Positions 22,919-35,038 of a stretch of 64,000 bases of DNA are shown here, piece after piece. Source of the stretch: Davidsoniella eucalypti (lineage: Eukaryota > Ascomycota > Sordariomycetes > Microascales > Ceratocystidaceae); assembly GCA_004009845.1 (NCBI GenBank), contig RMBW01000096.1, positions 55,770-119,769 of the forward strand, given 5' to 3'. Positions within the stretch are counted from its first letter, which is position 1. Each line of letters begins with the position of its first letter. The translations under genes were made by a program, and so were the position numbers. The notes below the pieces were generated by a model, which did no database searches, was not told the DNA's origin, and worked only from the letters and a program-made list of their open reading frames with translations.

Positions 22919-23830
22919 CTAGAGGATCACACAAAGTCTCCAAAGGCCTAGCTTCTCAGCTTCCGCGCGGACAACTTGGACTTCAGAATCACTGATTGCC
23001 CTGTCGATCTCTCCATATCGAGTCTTAGGAGTGCCTTTTCCACGTGGGGTCATTTTACCTACATGGGCACGAGGGAAGTATTGTTCCATCAGACTCACAA
23101 AGCAGTCTCGTGATACTTCAGTGGCTAGAAACTTCATGATGGAAATAGCTTCCTCTGTCTGGCCGGGCATGATGAGATGCCTTACCAAGAGGCCAGGCTT
23201 GGCGATGCCGTCACCTGTGAAGCAGAGATCGCCTACCTGTGGCTGCATAGTCGTCTGCTTTGAGTAGCCATCTAGGCGTTTCTGGCTTCCACACCTTGCA
23301 GTCGGGCATGTAGATGTCATCCAGAAGCTGTAGAGACTCTAGTGAATCGAAACTGGGAGTATTATAGACAATAGGAATGCGAAGTCCATTCTCTACAGCG
23401 TGGAGGGTGCTTGGAACAACCTGCGGCACAACGTGTTCAGGTGTCACCAGATTGATGTTATGCACATTGCCCATATCCTGCAGTTTTAGGAACCATTCTG
23501 CGAGGTCCTCGGGTGTGACTTGTTGGCCGTTTGGCGAATGCGAGATATCGTGGTTTTGACAAAAGACACCGCATATTACAACGGCAAAAAATACGGCGCC
23601 ACTACCGTTATGGCTTTGGAGGCAAGACTCTTCGCCAAAGTGGGGGGGCTATCACATTGACTCGCGCTTTTTCACCAATCAGGCGAAAGCCTCGTTCTTG
23701 GAACCGGCTCACGCTACATTTCCGGGGCAAAGGTTGCACTCTGCTAGGTGATCATATGCCCGAGGTCATTTCTTGGCGGCTTCGGCCAATGATAAAAGTT
23801 GGTATCGAGGGCGGCAGGCCTGGTCTATAA
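22919..23830 (-). pseudogene. Decayed radical-SAM (PflA-like) protein gene
   Basis: Pieces in shifting frames resemble the radical-SAM family related to pyruvate-formate-lyase activating enzymes. In order on the minus strand: LAECNLCP, then RKC after a one-base shift; VNVIAP then HFGEES across a run of seven C; HNGSGAVFFA; VFCQNHDISH; IYMPDCKVWKPET; QVGDLCFTGDGIAKPGLLV; LVRHLIMPGQTEE; and KLGLWRL near the end. The iron-sulfur motif is damaged in frame (VVICGVFC), but the bases in the next frame still read CNMRC, so two small deletions explain the loss. An upstream in-frame TGA (23783-23781) sits where a codon is expected, and about ten codons are missing around KADDY. The last 130 codons remain open. 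Flanking genes are intact, which argues against general assembly error. The enzyme is almost certainly inactive. Confidence 0.8.
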
Positions 23831-24489
23831 TCGAGATAGTAGCGTCATTTTATGAAGCACAGAAGAATATTTCAATGAATAATGAGCATGTGTTAATGAT
23901 GAATAGCCATTGAACTGTCTGATTATTCTAACAAAATCATGAATAGAAGTAAAGAGAAGTCTGGTCTGGCAAGTCCATGTCGTCAGATAAAAGAGATTCG
24001 TGCTACTTGACTGTAATCCTACCGTCCATCCTTTATTCCTTTCCCAAGTCAGGCAGTAATTACGTTTGCTTATATGGACTACACAGTATCTGTATATCCT
24101 CGCAGCATCATAATTATGACCACCACTAACAGTTAAACAACGTAGAACATTTATGTTATATATATTCCAAGGACATTAACAATTGATACGGAATTACTAG
24201 CACTGGCTAAATACTATGAAAATAAAACTATACAAAACCCATCCAATGTGCCAACCGATTGATTGTCCATGGCAAACCCCAACTACCCTGCAAATTCTTA
24301 ATATTGTTGTGAGAGACCTTTAGTGTATCTAGATTATCCTATCCCCCGATCCTCGCTATCGACATTAGAGCCCATTATATCGAAACAAACCAAAGAAACA
24401 AACCAAAGAAAATATAACCAAAAACATGATAAAAAAACAAGTGGTACGTCAAATCCATTCACTAAGTATTCCCCATTGACCAACCCAAC
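23831..24489. other. Intergenic region, no gene seen
   Basis: About 660 bp of AT-rich sequence between the radical-SAM pseudogene and the stop of the four-TM gene; probably the latter's 3' UTR plus spacer. Confidence 0.5.
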
Positions 24490-26425
24490 TTAGTAGCCAG
24501 CGTAGCGAGAAAATCCTTGCTGGCTATGATCAACCATGCCTTCTTCGGCCGCCTTACCACTCACATTCCGACGTCCATGTCCCGTAGATGCCCGTACCTC
24601 GTAATCGTTACCAGACGATACTTGTCTGTTTCCCTCAATGGCCGTTATCGGACCTGGTCTTTCGCCTAGACCGCCGTAGGGCTTGGTAGAAAACGCAGCA
24701 TCATCTTGAATAGATGTCTTACGATATCCAGTTGTAGGCGGAGCAAGCATGGGCAAAGGAATTGGAATGTGATCCTGCATGTGAGATGACTTTCCATAGA
24801 TATCATTCTCCATCTGGCCATTCGTAGCTCCAGTCGGCTTCATCTGCTCTGGGGGACTATGTCTGAGTCCAGTGTTGATGTTCAATGGATGGGGACGTGA
24901 CGAGTTAGGGTATCCATTTTCAAGATCATCGTCGGTACCCATTATATTTTCATCATCAGAACCATCGCAGAGTTGCTGGAGAGCCTCGTATGATCTCTTG
25001 ACCCGCGTGTCGTCGCTATTGAGCCGTTTTTGGGTACGGCCAATAAGCGAATCGGAAGGCGCCCAGGCTTCTGTAAACTTTGGAGGGCGTGACGGCGATT
25101 CCGGCCGATCTTGGCTAGTAGTAGGACGGCTATGGCTAGTCGTAGGTCGGCTCTGGCTAGTCGTAGGTCGGCTCTGGTTGTATGAAGGTGGATCATAACT
25201 AGTAGGTGGGTAGTACTTAGTAGGGTTGGGTTGACGAGGGGAATCGTAGTTTTGTGAATAGCCAGTGCCCGGACGAGACTTTGTCGGCGACATATCGCGA
25301 GGAGTATAAAAAGCAGTAGGCGAATATTGCTTCGTGGGAGAAGACGCCACAGAGTTGACACCAACATATGCTCCTGGTTTGCTAGATGTTGAGGGTCTTG
25401 AATAGTCTAAAGAATCACGCATATCTCTGTTACCGGGAATAATTTGGTATTGGCGACTGGGAAGATTGATGCGCGAGTCGTTCTTCAAGCTTCCACCGTC
25501 AGAAGATCCACTCATAGATTCCAAGAAGGCGATACTGCGACGAGGACTATCCAGTTCGGCCATGTGCAACTTGTGTAGCTCCGATGCGTCAACTACATCT
25601 TTACGGACAGAGTTGGCCGAGGAATTGGATGATTTGCTCTTCTTGTGATGCTTCTTACGGCTAGTATAGCTTGGGACAAGAGGGTTCAGATCCGGTGGCA
25701 GCTTGGCAATCTTGTTAAACATAAAGCCGAGCCATCCTGAAATACACAATGAGAGTGTATATAGGCCGACAGCGCCCATCAAACCAAAGTAAGCAGTCGA
25801 TACAAGAGTCGGCAGAAATTCAGCATTCAAAAATGTTGTCCAGTTGTTGCGATCACGGCTGGCGACGACAATTCCGAAAACGTAGACACCGATAGCTCCC
25901 AGATCGGCCAAGACAGAGAAGAACTGGTAAGCAGCGGACGATGCTGGGGATCTACCACCGGCACGACGAGAGTGATGGTAAACGGAGTAACAGCAGTGGG
26001 AAGACGCCACGCCGCTCTGATCACAAGTTAGCGTTTGCCGTTAGCTTACTAGCAGAAGCATAAGATATACATACCGATATACGGATCATCCATGCTGTCA
26101 TCGCAGGGACCTTGGTCAAGACAATGAACAGGAACAATATGCCAATGGCCACAACGACACCAAAGACTCGGGCAACCAGCTGGACCACACGCATAGACTT
26201 GATCAAGGCCTTGGACGTGTTATTGATCTGCACATATTTACCACTCTGCAGCGGCTGGGATACGTAGGCGTCGGGGTGGACATTGAACGATACGTAGGGG
26301 CCATCTTGCTGGGGCTTCCGGGTCTTCTTAGCCCAACTCTCGCGGGTGACTGCCTTTGGGTCGAATGGTCGTTCCGGACTCAAAAGCCCACCCGTCTCGG
26401 ATGTGAGAAGAGGTTTCCCGTACAT
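24490..26425 (-). CDS. MARVEL-like four-TM membrane protein with long Ser/Pro-rich tail
   Basis: Two exons, 26425-26075 and 26016-24490, give 625 aa; the GT/AG intron joins ...MIRIS to SGVASSHCC... in frame. Four hydrophobic segments lie in the first 240 residues (VVQLVARVFGVVVAIGILF; the stretch across the splice; SVLADLGAIGVYVFGIVV; AYFGLMGAVGLYTLSLCISG), an arrangement like fungal MARVEL-domain proteins. A basic KKHHKKSK patch follows, then about 370 disordered residues with many SRPTTS-type repeats (encoded at about 25110-25185) and numerous Ser-Pro sites. Probably a plasma-membrane protein with a long cytosolic, phosphorylation-rich tail; its exact role is unknown. Divergent to arh1. Confidence 0.82.
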
Positions 26426-27491
26426 ACCGGGCAGTACTTTTATAGCTTTCTTCCGGTCCGGGTGTAGTTCGGGTTTTCTGGCGTGTCGTTACGCTTGGAG
26501 CTTGGGCACTCGAGTATCTAGTTTTGATGTCCCAGAATTTGGGAATCCGGTCGCCAATGGCCTCTTTTCCGGTTGAGTGATCGAAACACTGATTGAAGCG
26601 AAAATATTATGATTCGACGGTGCAAAAACTGCGCAATGAGGTAAGGGTGAAAAAGAAGAAAAATAATAACAAAGGCGGATTGAAAATAGTGTGTCTTGGG
26701 AAGCTTAAACTGCTGTCACAGCTACAAAGTCGCAATCCAGTGCTCTTGTCGATGAAGGCGAAGAGATGACGATGAATTTCGAGAAAAAGAAGAAAAAAAC
26801 AAAACAATTGTTGGTTATACTAAGAAATAACAAGTGAGATGGGAACAACTGATAAACGCAAATTGCACATTGAATTCCTCGTTTTAATATAGTAACCCTC
26901 GTATTACATTTCACACCTTCAACACAACTCTATCATCTTCCCGCCTGCTATTTTAAGGGTTCGAAGTGTCTTGCGGTGTGCCAACTAAACAAGCGCTTGG
27001 TTGGCACGACAACATACACGATAAGCATATATTTGTGATGCTTATAACCCAGCTTAATAAGCGAACCATTAAGGCCGCCCTAGCTAGTACAGATCCACTT
27101 ATTTCCGCCATTCGAACAAGCTGAACGAACTAATTTACCCCAGCAAAATAAACCCTAGGCATCTAGGTCATAAGAAATAGAATATTTTGGTGGTCCGACA
27201 GCCGAGTTATCAATGTTTGTCTACTAATAGTTGTACTATGTAAATGCAGAACCTCATTTCTGATTTCGTATGACTGTTGGTATCTTTCTATCTTCGTCTT
27301 CGGAGAGTTCAGGACTAGTTATTCATTTCTAAAAAAAACTTCAGATATCCCGGTGCAAGGCTACCTGTGCTGGCGTTGATATCTATCTCATAGGCATAAT
27401 TGAGATTCCCTTCAAGCAAGTCCGCTTGCTTAGCTGCAGAGCGTGACAGATCAAAAGTCAATCTAAAACACAAGCACTTACACACGCCATA
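26426..27491. other. Divergent intergenic region (four-TM gene / arh1)
   Basis: About 1.07 kb serving as promoter space for both neighbours. The most structured part is a nested palindrome at 26978-27007. Otherwise AT-rich, no gene seen. Confidence 0.55.
26978..27007. promoter_or_regulatory. Nested palindrome between divergent genes
   Basis: Outer arms GTGCCAAC and GTTGGCAC are perfect inverted repeats (8 bp). They enclose a perfect 10-bp palindrome, CAAGCGCTTG. The arrangement could be a regulator-binding site; no factor can be named. It lies about 550 bp upstream of the four-TM gene and 485 bp upstream of arh1. Confidence 0.4.
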
Positions 27492-29149
27492 ATGCTCTGC
27501 GTCAATGAGCGACTGTCGCTCATGCTGGCACGGTCTTCAACAAGCTTAAGAACCACGAGACGTGCGTTTTCTAGCTCAACTGTGCGCCAATTCCGCATGG
27601 CTGTAGTAGGTGCAGGCCCAGCTGGTTTCTATACGGCGCAGAAAGTTTTCTCGCGTCTCCCAAGCGCCAGAATCGACATGTATGAACGGCTGCCTGTACC
27701 ATTTGGACTGAGTCGTTTTGGTGTTGCGCCTGATCACCCAGAGGTCAAAGTAAGATAATGCTATGCTTGTTTGTATATATATTGACAACTCTAGGTTACA
27801 CGTACGTGATGCTAATCGGCCTATTATATATTTCCCCGGGAGTCAGAACTGTCAGGACAAGTTTGAAGAAGTGGCGTCTTTGCCAAACTTCAACTATATT
27901 GGAAATGTCTCCGTTGGAAACTCACATGGCTTTCCCGAAACATCCTACATTCCACTAAAGGCTCTGTTGGATAACTACAACGCAGTGTCATTATCGTATG
28001 GCGCGCCTTTTGACCGCCACCTTGGCATTCCAGGCGAGTCTGAACTATCTGGGATCCATTCGGCCCGCGAGTTCGTGTCATGGTACAACGGTCACCCTGG
28101 CTTTGAGCGTGACTTTGGTCTTTCTGACGCAGAGGATGCTGTTATCATTGGCCAAGGAAACGTGGCTTTGGATATAGCTCGGATCTTGCTCACAAGTGTA
28201 GATGTCCTGCGCAAAACCGATATCACAGAAGATGCCTTGGAGCAGCTCTCTCGCAGTCGTGTAAAACGAGTACATATTGTTGGCCGCCGTGGCCCTATGC
28301 AAGTACGAACATATGCTACTCTTTATCTTATTTAAGGTCCTCACACTAACGTCTGTATAGGCAAGATTGACTATTAAAGAACTGCGAGAACTCATGACAA
28401 TACCGGATGTAAAATTCCACCCTATAGATGCTCAGCTCTTACCACAAGACGTTAAGGATCTACCAAGACAGTACAAGAGACTCATAGACCTGTTCAAAAA
28501 CCCCAAGGGTGAAACGACCGGGACTGAATCCAAGTCAGTATCGCTGGACTTTTGTCTTGACCCAGTAGCATTCAGTGGAAAAGATGGCAAGGTTCACAGT
28601 ACTGTGTTTGATAAAACTCTACTGGCTAAAAAGTTCGACCCCAGTTCTGCCGTTAGTAGATCTGGTACTCAGGTTGAAATACCGTCCGACATTGTCTTTA
28701 GATCTATCGGATATAAATCCGTAGCTCTAGAGGGCTTTGAAGAGGCTGATATAGGGTTCGATACACAGCGTGGAATCATCAAGAATGACGGCTTTGGTCG
28801 AGTCTTCAAAGCCTCTGCCGAAAATGAGCGCCTCCCCGGTCTATACTGCTCGGGTTGGGCTAAAAGAGGCCCTATTGGCGTCATTGCATCAACTATGAGT
28901 GATGGCTTTACAACAGGTGAATCTATCATCACTGACTTGAAAAAGGGTCTCGATTTCCTAGGCAAAACCTCAAAAAAGGCTGGTTGGGTAGCTGTACAAA
29001 AGGATCTCGCTGATCGTGATGCTCTACTTTCAGTTGACTGGGATGATTGGCAGACAATCGACCAAGCAGAACGCCGTAAGGGTGCCGAGATCGGAAAAGA
29101 GCGTGAAAAGATCACAAAGATATCAAAGATGCTGTCTGTCCTGCCATAA
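27492..29149 (+). CDS. ARH1: Mitochondrial NADPH:adrenodoxin/ferredoxin oxidoreductase
   Basis: FAD enzyme of the mitochondrial matrix that passes electrons from NADPH to the [2Fe-2S] ferredoxin used in iron-sulfur cluster and heme A synthesis. Exons 27492-27749, 27847-28302 and 28361-29149 give 500 aa with phase-0 GT/AG introns. Visible motifs: an Arg/Ser-rich presequence (residues 1-33), FAD-binding GAGPAGF (40-46), FGLSRFGVAPDHPEVK, then NCQDKFEE after intron 1, NADP-binding IGQGNVALDIARILL, GRRGPMQ at intron 2, and C-terminal GWAKRGPIGVIAST. Met11 (27522) gives an equally good, shorter presequence, so the exact start is uncertain. Length fits the family. It converges on etfA with only 159 bp between stop codons. 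Confidence 0.94.
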
Positions 29150-29308
29150 AAATTTATGGCATATACTTTGTTAGACATGGGAACTAGATAAAGAAATGTT
29201 GTCAAAGTGTACAATGAAAAAAGAAAAAAAAAACCCTTGACAAAAATCTGTATATTATATTTTCATTGTGTAATTTAAACAAATCGCTCCTTGTTTATGG
29301 TATCATAT

Positions 29309-30436
29309 TTATTTAAGCTTTTCAGTCAGCTCAGGGACAGTCTCGAATAGATCGCCAACCAAGCCAACATCAGCAACCTGGAAGATCGGCGCATCGCCAT
29401 CCTTGTTGATAGCAGCGATCACTTTGCTGTCCTTCATACCAGCTAGATGCTGGATGGCACCTGAGATTCCAACAGCAACATAAAGCTGGGGAGCAACGAC
29501 CTTTCCGGTTTGGCCAACCTGCAGACTGTTGTCGGCGAATCCACTGTCAACAGCTGCTCTGGAGGCACCGATAGCAGCGCCGAGGCTATCGGCCAAAGGT
29601 ACCATGATACGGTCAAACTCCTCCTTTGACTTCAAGCCACGGCCTCCAGAAACAACGCGGCCGGCGGTAGCAAGATCGGGGCGGTCGGACTTGGCGAGAT
29701 CTTCCGAGACCCATTCGGTAGTGCTCTCGGACTTGGGGTCGACCCCCTCTTCGACGGCGGCGGAACCACCCTCGGAGACTGCGGAAGGGAAAGCTGAGCC
29801 ACGAACAGTGATTATCTTGATAGGGTCCGAGGACTCGACAGTTGCAATGGCATTGCCGGCGTAGATGGGGCGTACAAATGTGTTCTCGCTCTTGATGGAG
29901 GTGACGTCTGAGATTTGCTGGATGTCGAGGAGTGCAGCTACGCGGGGCATGAGATTCTTGCCAAAGCAAGAGTGGACGGAGATGACGTGTGTGTAGCCGC
30001 CATTCTTGATGTTCTCAACGAGTAGAGGCGCAAAGTTCTCGGGAAGACCCTACATGAAGTAAATATGGGTTAGTATTGGAGGTGTGTTTCTCTTTTTCTA
30101 AGTAGTAGAGTGAAGCCGTATCAGAGGATATTATTTTTAGCTGGACAACGGACATACCTTGTCATACGAGCTGTTGTTGACGGCAATGATCTTTTCAACG
30201 CCCTGGATTTTCGAGGCAGCCTGAGCAACAGCAGTCGCATCACCACCAGCAACAAAGCCGTGGATAGGACCGCCGAGCTTTTGGGCGGCGACAAGAGCGC
30301 TTAGCGAACCAGCGTTAAGCTGACCATTGCGGTGCTCGAGAATCGCAAGCGTCGAGAGCTGATGTCTTGATGAAGATGGCGTGTGTAGTCCCTTGGAAGC
30401 AGCCGTCAAGGCGGGTCTGAAGCTCCGAGAAAGCAT
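29309..30436 (-). CDS. Electron transfer flavoprotein alpha subunit, mitochondrial
   Basis: With ETF beta it carries electrons from acyl-CoA dehydrogenases and other matrix flavoenzymes to ETF-ubiquinone oxidoreductase. Exons 30436-30158 and 30049-29309 give 339 aa; the intron joins NNSSYDK to GLPENFAP in phase 0. The N-terminal 25 residues are rich in Arg/Ser and typical of a mitochondrial presequence (MLSRSFRPALTAASKG). Then come the ETF N-terminal domain (LAILEHRNGQL, GFVAGGD) and the FAD-binding C-terminal domain with AGRVVSGGRGLKS, SRAAVDSGFADNSLQVGQTG, YVAVGISGAIQHLAGM and INKDGDAPIFQVADVGLVGDLF. The yeast counterpart is AIM45. It is divergent to the SWI3-like gene; a CCGAGG element lies 165 bp upstream of its start. 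Confidence 0.95.
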
Positions 30437-31191
30437 GACGACTTGTGATGGTGTTCGCCGTGGGTTATAGTGAGTAAGCAGGGTGTATTAAGAATATTTG
30501 GAAGCTCTGGGCAGAAAGCACTAGCTATGTTGACCGATGCTGTTTGGCTAGATCTGATAATTTTAGATCAAGCACGCACAACGTTAATTCTTAGGTCGGA
30601 CCGAGGCTCTGAACCAAAATATGAAAATGGGTCTCTTAAGTGAGATCATCAACCAGTGGCCGATGTAGGAAGAGCCGAAATCTTGACTGCTACTAAGTAT
30701 GACAATAAGACGCTTGATGAATTGGGGTTAAAACCGCAAATAGCCTCTCTATAGCGTAAGTATAGCGCAAAAAAGTGCAAAGCTCAGTTAACCCATACTC
30801 CAAGTTGCAGCTTACTAGAAAAAACTGACTAAGCAATAGATGACTAAGCTGGTTAGTCTGTGATGCGTCCAAAAGTATTTCGACACTTTAGTGTAAAGTC
30901 ACAACGCGACCGAGTTAAGCCCAGCCTTGCGAAAATAGAGCAGCTTTCCATCGCGATCGTGTTCGGTTAACCTTCTATTGCACGTCACTGTAAGGCCGCA
31001 CCTACAGCTATCAATTACCATATCATTGTGCTATATAGTCGTATAATCAGTACGCCATTCGTCTAATCTATTGATTGGACATCGACCTCGCCGGCACCTA
31101 GGACGTTGTTGCGCACCCTCGTACATATCGTCCTCCCTATCACATTTTACATAAACAACGTCGCCAACGCCTTCACGCAGTTCTCTCCGCA
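30437..31191. other. Divergent promoter region (etfA / SWI3-like gene)
   Basis: 755 bp between two divergent start codons; no gene seen. It holds the CCGAGG element at 30601-30606 and a cluster of GACTAAGC/CTAAGCTGGTTAG words near 30820-30860. Confidence 0.5.
30601..30606. promoter_or_regulatory. CCGAGG element upstream of etfA
   Basis: CCGAGG (CCTCGG on the other strand) is the core known for the FarA/FarB fatty-acid-responsive regulators of filamentous ascomycetes. Here it lies within GGACCGAGGCTC, the same 12 bases found upstream of cat2 at 33668-33679. A lone 6-mer is expected by chance about every 2 kb, so function is only inferred. Confidence 0.35.
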
Positions 31192-33279
31192 ATGGAAGAA
31201 ATAAACACATCTGGCTCGCCCAGTGCGGCGGCCCCGCCCAGCATAGAGGCCGACAACGTTGCTCAGTTATCAAATGTTGAAGAAAATGGCGGTTAGTACC
31301 AAGACTCTCTATCGCGGGCGCCTAGAAGCGCAACACTATACTCGTAGCCCACATGCTAACAGTTCCTCGTCGCGTAGATGTGCAAATGGGTGATGCTCCT
31401 ACTGCTTCTTCCGCATCTGTCAAACTCGATAGCGAAACACCCGCTCCCGCAACCCAGGATGGCGATTCTACCAACAAAGACCAGGCCATGGCAGACCAAG
31501 AAGATAGTGACGTGCAAGAAAAAGAAACCAAGACCAAGGAGTCCATCGAGTCGGCTGCTCGTAACCACCTTCTTGAGCAAAAACACGCCATCATTATTCC
31601 CAGCTACAGCACCTGGTTCGATATGACTACCATCCACGATATCGAGAAAAAGGCCTTGTCTGAGTTCTTCAACAACCGTAACCGCAGCAAAACGCCTACC
31701 ATATACAAGGATTACAGAGACTTTATGGTCAACACCTACCGCCTCAACCCCGCCGAGTATCTCACAGTGACTGCCTGCCGCCGAAACTTAGCTGGCGATG
31801 TTTGCGCCATCATGCGCGTGCACTCCTTCCTGGAGCAATGGGGCCTTATCAACTATCAGGTACGCTTCAGAGAGGTTATGTAACTTGTATTACTCAAAAA
31901 ACACTAACGTATAATCCGATCCTTAGGTCGATGCTGAACAACGCCCATCTCATGTTGGCCCGCCTTTCACTGGCCACTTCAGAGTCATCTGCGACACCCC
32001 TAGAGGCCTTCAACCATGGCAACCTGCTGCTGATTCAATTCTTCAAGAGGGCAAGCGCAACAAGGATACTGAAAACAAGGCGGCTGCTACACCTGCTGCA
32101 AAGGGCGATCTTAACCTAGAGCTAAGCCGTAACATTTACGAAGGTAGCGCAAAGGGAACTAAGCTCAATAAGGCGAATGACTCTAAAGCCAACGGCGAAA
32201 GCTCTTCGGCCAATGGCATCTCGGAGGATGCCGCCAAAGCCATTATTGCCAAAGTTAACTGCAACCAATGTGGAATTGATTGCACCCGCATATATTACCA
32301 CAACACCCAGTCTGAAGCCAATACTAAGAGCCGCTTCAACGTCTGCCCTAGTTGCTTCCTCGAAGATCGACTACCCGGAAACCACGACAGCTCGCAATAT
32401 ACCCGTGCCGAGAATCCCGAATACAGCGCAGTGCCTGACCGTGATGCACCATGGAGCGACGCAGAGATCTTGCGTCTGCTAGAAGGTCTAGAGAGATTCG
32501 ACGAGGACTGGGGTGAGATTGCTGAGCATGTTGGTACGCGTACTCGTGAAGAGTGTGTGCTGCAATTCCTGCAGCTTGGAATTGAGGACAAGTATCTCGA
32601 GTCTGAGCTCCTAGGTGCTGGTTCAAACGGCGTCTCTTTCCTTGGCCCCGAGGGCAGCCAATTGCCATTCAACCAGGCGGAGAACCCCGTCATGTCAGTT
32701 GTTGGCTTCCTGGCTGGTCTCGCTGATCCGGCCAGCACTGCCCTGGCTGCTCACAAGTCTGCTGATCAACTTAAGAAGGCTCTTCGTGACAAGCTGTCTG
32801 GAGAAAACTCGGAGGGCAAGGACGACAAGAAGTCTGAGAAGAGTGACTCTATGGAGGTTGATGGCTCAGCTAAGTTCGAGGCTGGAACTTCTGTCGCCTT
32901 GGCTGCTATGGGTGCTCGTGGTGCCGGCCTAGCTTCATACGAGGAGCGTGAGATCATGCGCCTAGTGTCAGCAGCCGCCAACATTACCCTTCAGAAGCTA
33001 GAGCTTAAGCTCAAGTACTTTAGTGAGATGGAGACTGTTCTGCAGTCTGAAAAGCGAGAGCTTGAGCGTGGCAGACAACAGCTTCTTGTTGATCGTCTAG
33101 CATTTAAGCGCCGTGTGCAAGAGGCTCAACAAGGTATGCAACAGGCAGCATTTGTAGGTGGTGATGCTGGTGTGCGTCTCGCCATGGAGGCGGTTGGTCA
33201 GGGTGAGCAGTATACATTCAGCTCGGGAAATGCCGCATCACTTACGGCACCTGCTGATGGTAAGGCTCTGGATGTGTAA
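31192..33279 (+). CDS. SWI3/RSC8-like SWI/SNF-RSC chromatin remodelling subunit
   Basis: Core scaffold subunit of nuclear SWI/SNF or RSC remodellers. Exons 31192-31291, 31378-31859 and 31927-33279 give 644 aa. Domains in order: an acidic, low-complexity N terminus; SWIRM domain at about 105-195 (IIIPSYSTWFD, ALSEFFNNRNRSKTPTIY, CRRNLAGDVCAIMRVHSFLEQWGLINYQ at the exon 2 end); a ZZ-like zinc finger from about 306 (CNQCGIDC...CPSCF); a SANT domain at about 369-415 (PWSDAEILRLLEGLERF, WGEIAEHVGTRTREECV); a SWIRM-associated region and a coiled coil near 545-600 (LQKLELKLKYFSEMETVL). The order is that of Swi3, Rsc8 and animal BAF155. Which complex it serves cannot be told from sequence alone. The start is the only Met in frame with exon 2 across intron 1. 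Confidence 0.94.
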
Positions 33280-35038
33280 TAATGTATGTAAATGCGCTTG
33301 GCTTGTAAACCGTCGACTTTTTGTGGCAAATGGAGTAGAGTTTTAGGGTATTATGTCATGTTTTGTTTCTTTTGCTATTCTTCTCTTTTTGTGGCAGCTA
33401 ATGAAATATTAAAACTTTTTTTCTTAACTTTACTTGGCCATCTTTTCTAGTTGCACTTGGTGGCCAGCAGAGAGTTGACTTGACATCTGCTTTCTTCAGT
33501 CTAACTATAATGAATGATAGTTAAAATTATGATGCTGACAATATAAAACAACTGAGTAGGGCCAATTTAGTTGACTGAATACGGACATCTCCAATATATG
33601 ACATTTGCAGAGCCGTATTCAGCTAAAAAATAAAAAAGGGTCTATCTAGTTGTGAACAATTACAATGGACCGAGGCTCGGTAATTGGAGTAAAATGCAGC
33701 GTGTTAACTCACTGTATGTACACCACATACATAATGTACCTATGTAATAGTCAAGCTCCCTGTACTATGTTACAGCAATGGTGAACCAGGCTTTGGTTGC
33801 TTGGGCCTTTGACGTGCTCTTAGATAGACAAGACAATATTTCCCTTGTTCTTCAAGTAAACTCTGGATGCGGGGTGAGCCAATGAGATAGCGAGCGCATG
33901 AAGACATGTGAACGGGATTGTTGAAGGAGCCGACTTAACGATCGAGTTGCTAGCGAGTTGAGTCCTTTTCTTTGTGAATATGAGACGCTTCTTTTTTCTT
34001 GATCGGCAACTTGCAATAGTCAAGACCTAGAGGGCCGGTCCATTCTTGGTTTCGGGGTAGTATTTTGTGTCATGGATCTAGCACAGTGACGATAGTACCT
34101 TTTTTAGTAGCACCTTATTCATTAGCCTCGGCTGAATCAAAAGTCTGGTTATCTTGTGTGTTGTGAGGCAATCAAGCCATCAGTACGTCGAGTTACACTC
34201 TTGGTTGGTCTGTGTTATTTCCGGGTGGGTAGGGAGGGACTTTATATGAACAAGTCAGCAGACCTTTCGAGCATTGGCTAACTATGTTCCTTTGAGAAGC
34301 CATGATGTAGTCGCAACTATACAACTAGATAGCTTAATGTGTCGAATTCTGGTCTCAAGAAATGGGCCGGTCGCCCGTTCCTGGCTTGTGACGAGACACT
34401 CCTTCTTTCTCCCTGAGTAGAACCAGATAGAACTATAAAGAGCAGAGCCCCGTATACTTTTCTCGGCCATTTCTTGTTGTTCTTGTTCTGAGCTAAACTA
34501 GAATTGACATCAAATCGTGTGAGGTGTTTGATTTCTTAACAGCCAATTTTTCAAACAACGCATAACACAGCCGTTCGGCAACTACCCTTACGGTTACGGA
34601 TATCCCTGGGCACGCTCTAGCTCAAGCAATTGCCTTGTTCAAGTGCCGCCCAGCCTCGCCAGCAATTGTTCAGCCGATTTTTAGCTGCGACTAGATTTCG
34701 ACTGCCTTCCTCGCCGGCTTTTGTTGTCTTTGACTTGCTTTATCTAGTCTGTTGTTTTTATTTGACGTCACGGCCGATTATTTCCCTGATATTTTTTCCA
34801 CCAAAAAGAGAACCTTGCTCCATTCAAAACCGCCTAAGAGCTTTTTTCCCACCGCTTGGAATTGCCGGTGTCCCTGGTCTTTTATTGCTGGGATTGCTAT
34901 ATCTTGACTTGGTTTAACAGACCTAACTAAGCTCAATTCGTTACCTCTAAGAAGAGAAGAAAACCCCGGGCTGGACTCGTGGTATCACTGGAAGCCTGAC
35001 GTTTTTATCTTTTGATCTTCTATACATCCGTCATCGTC
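33280..35038. other. Intergenic region upstream of cat2
   Basis: About 1.76 kb without a gene. It includes the 3' UTR of the SWI3-like gene, two CCGAGG/CCTCGG elements (33670-33675 and 34126-34131) and a pyrimidine-rich part just before cat2. The open frame at 34630-34917 lacks coding character. Confidence 0.5.
33670..33675. promoter_or_regulatory. CCGAGG element (near-palindrome) upstream of cat2
   Basis: The sequence CCGAGGCTCGG is nearly palindromic and carries a Far-type CCGAGG core about 1.37 kb upstream of the cat2 start. It shares GGACCGAGGCTC with the etfA upstream region. A further CCTCGG lies at 34126-34131, about 0.9 kb upstream of cat2. Confidence 0.35.
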
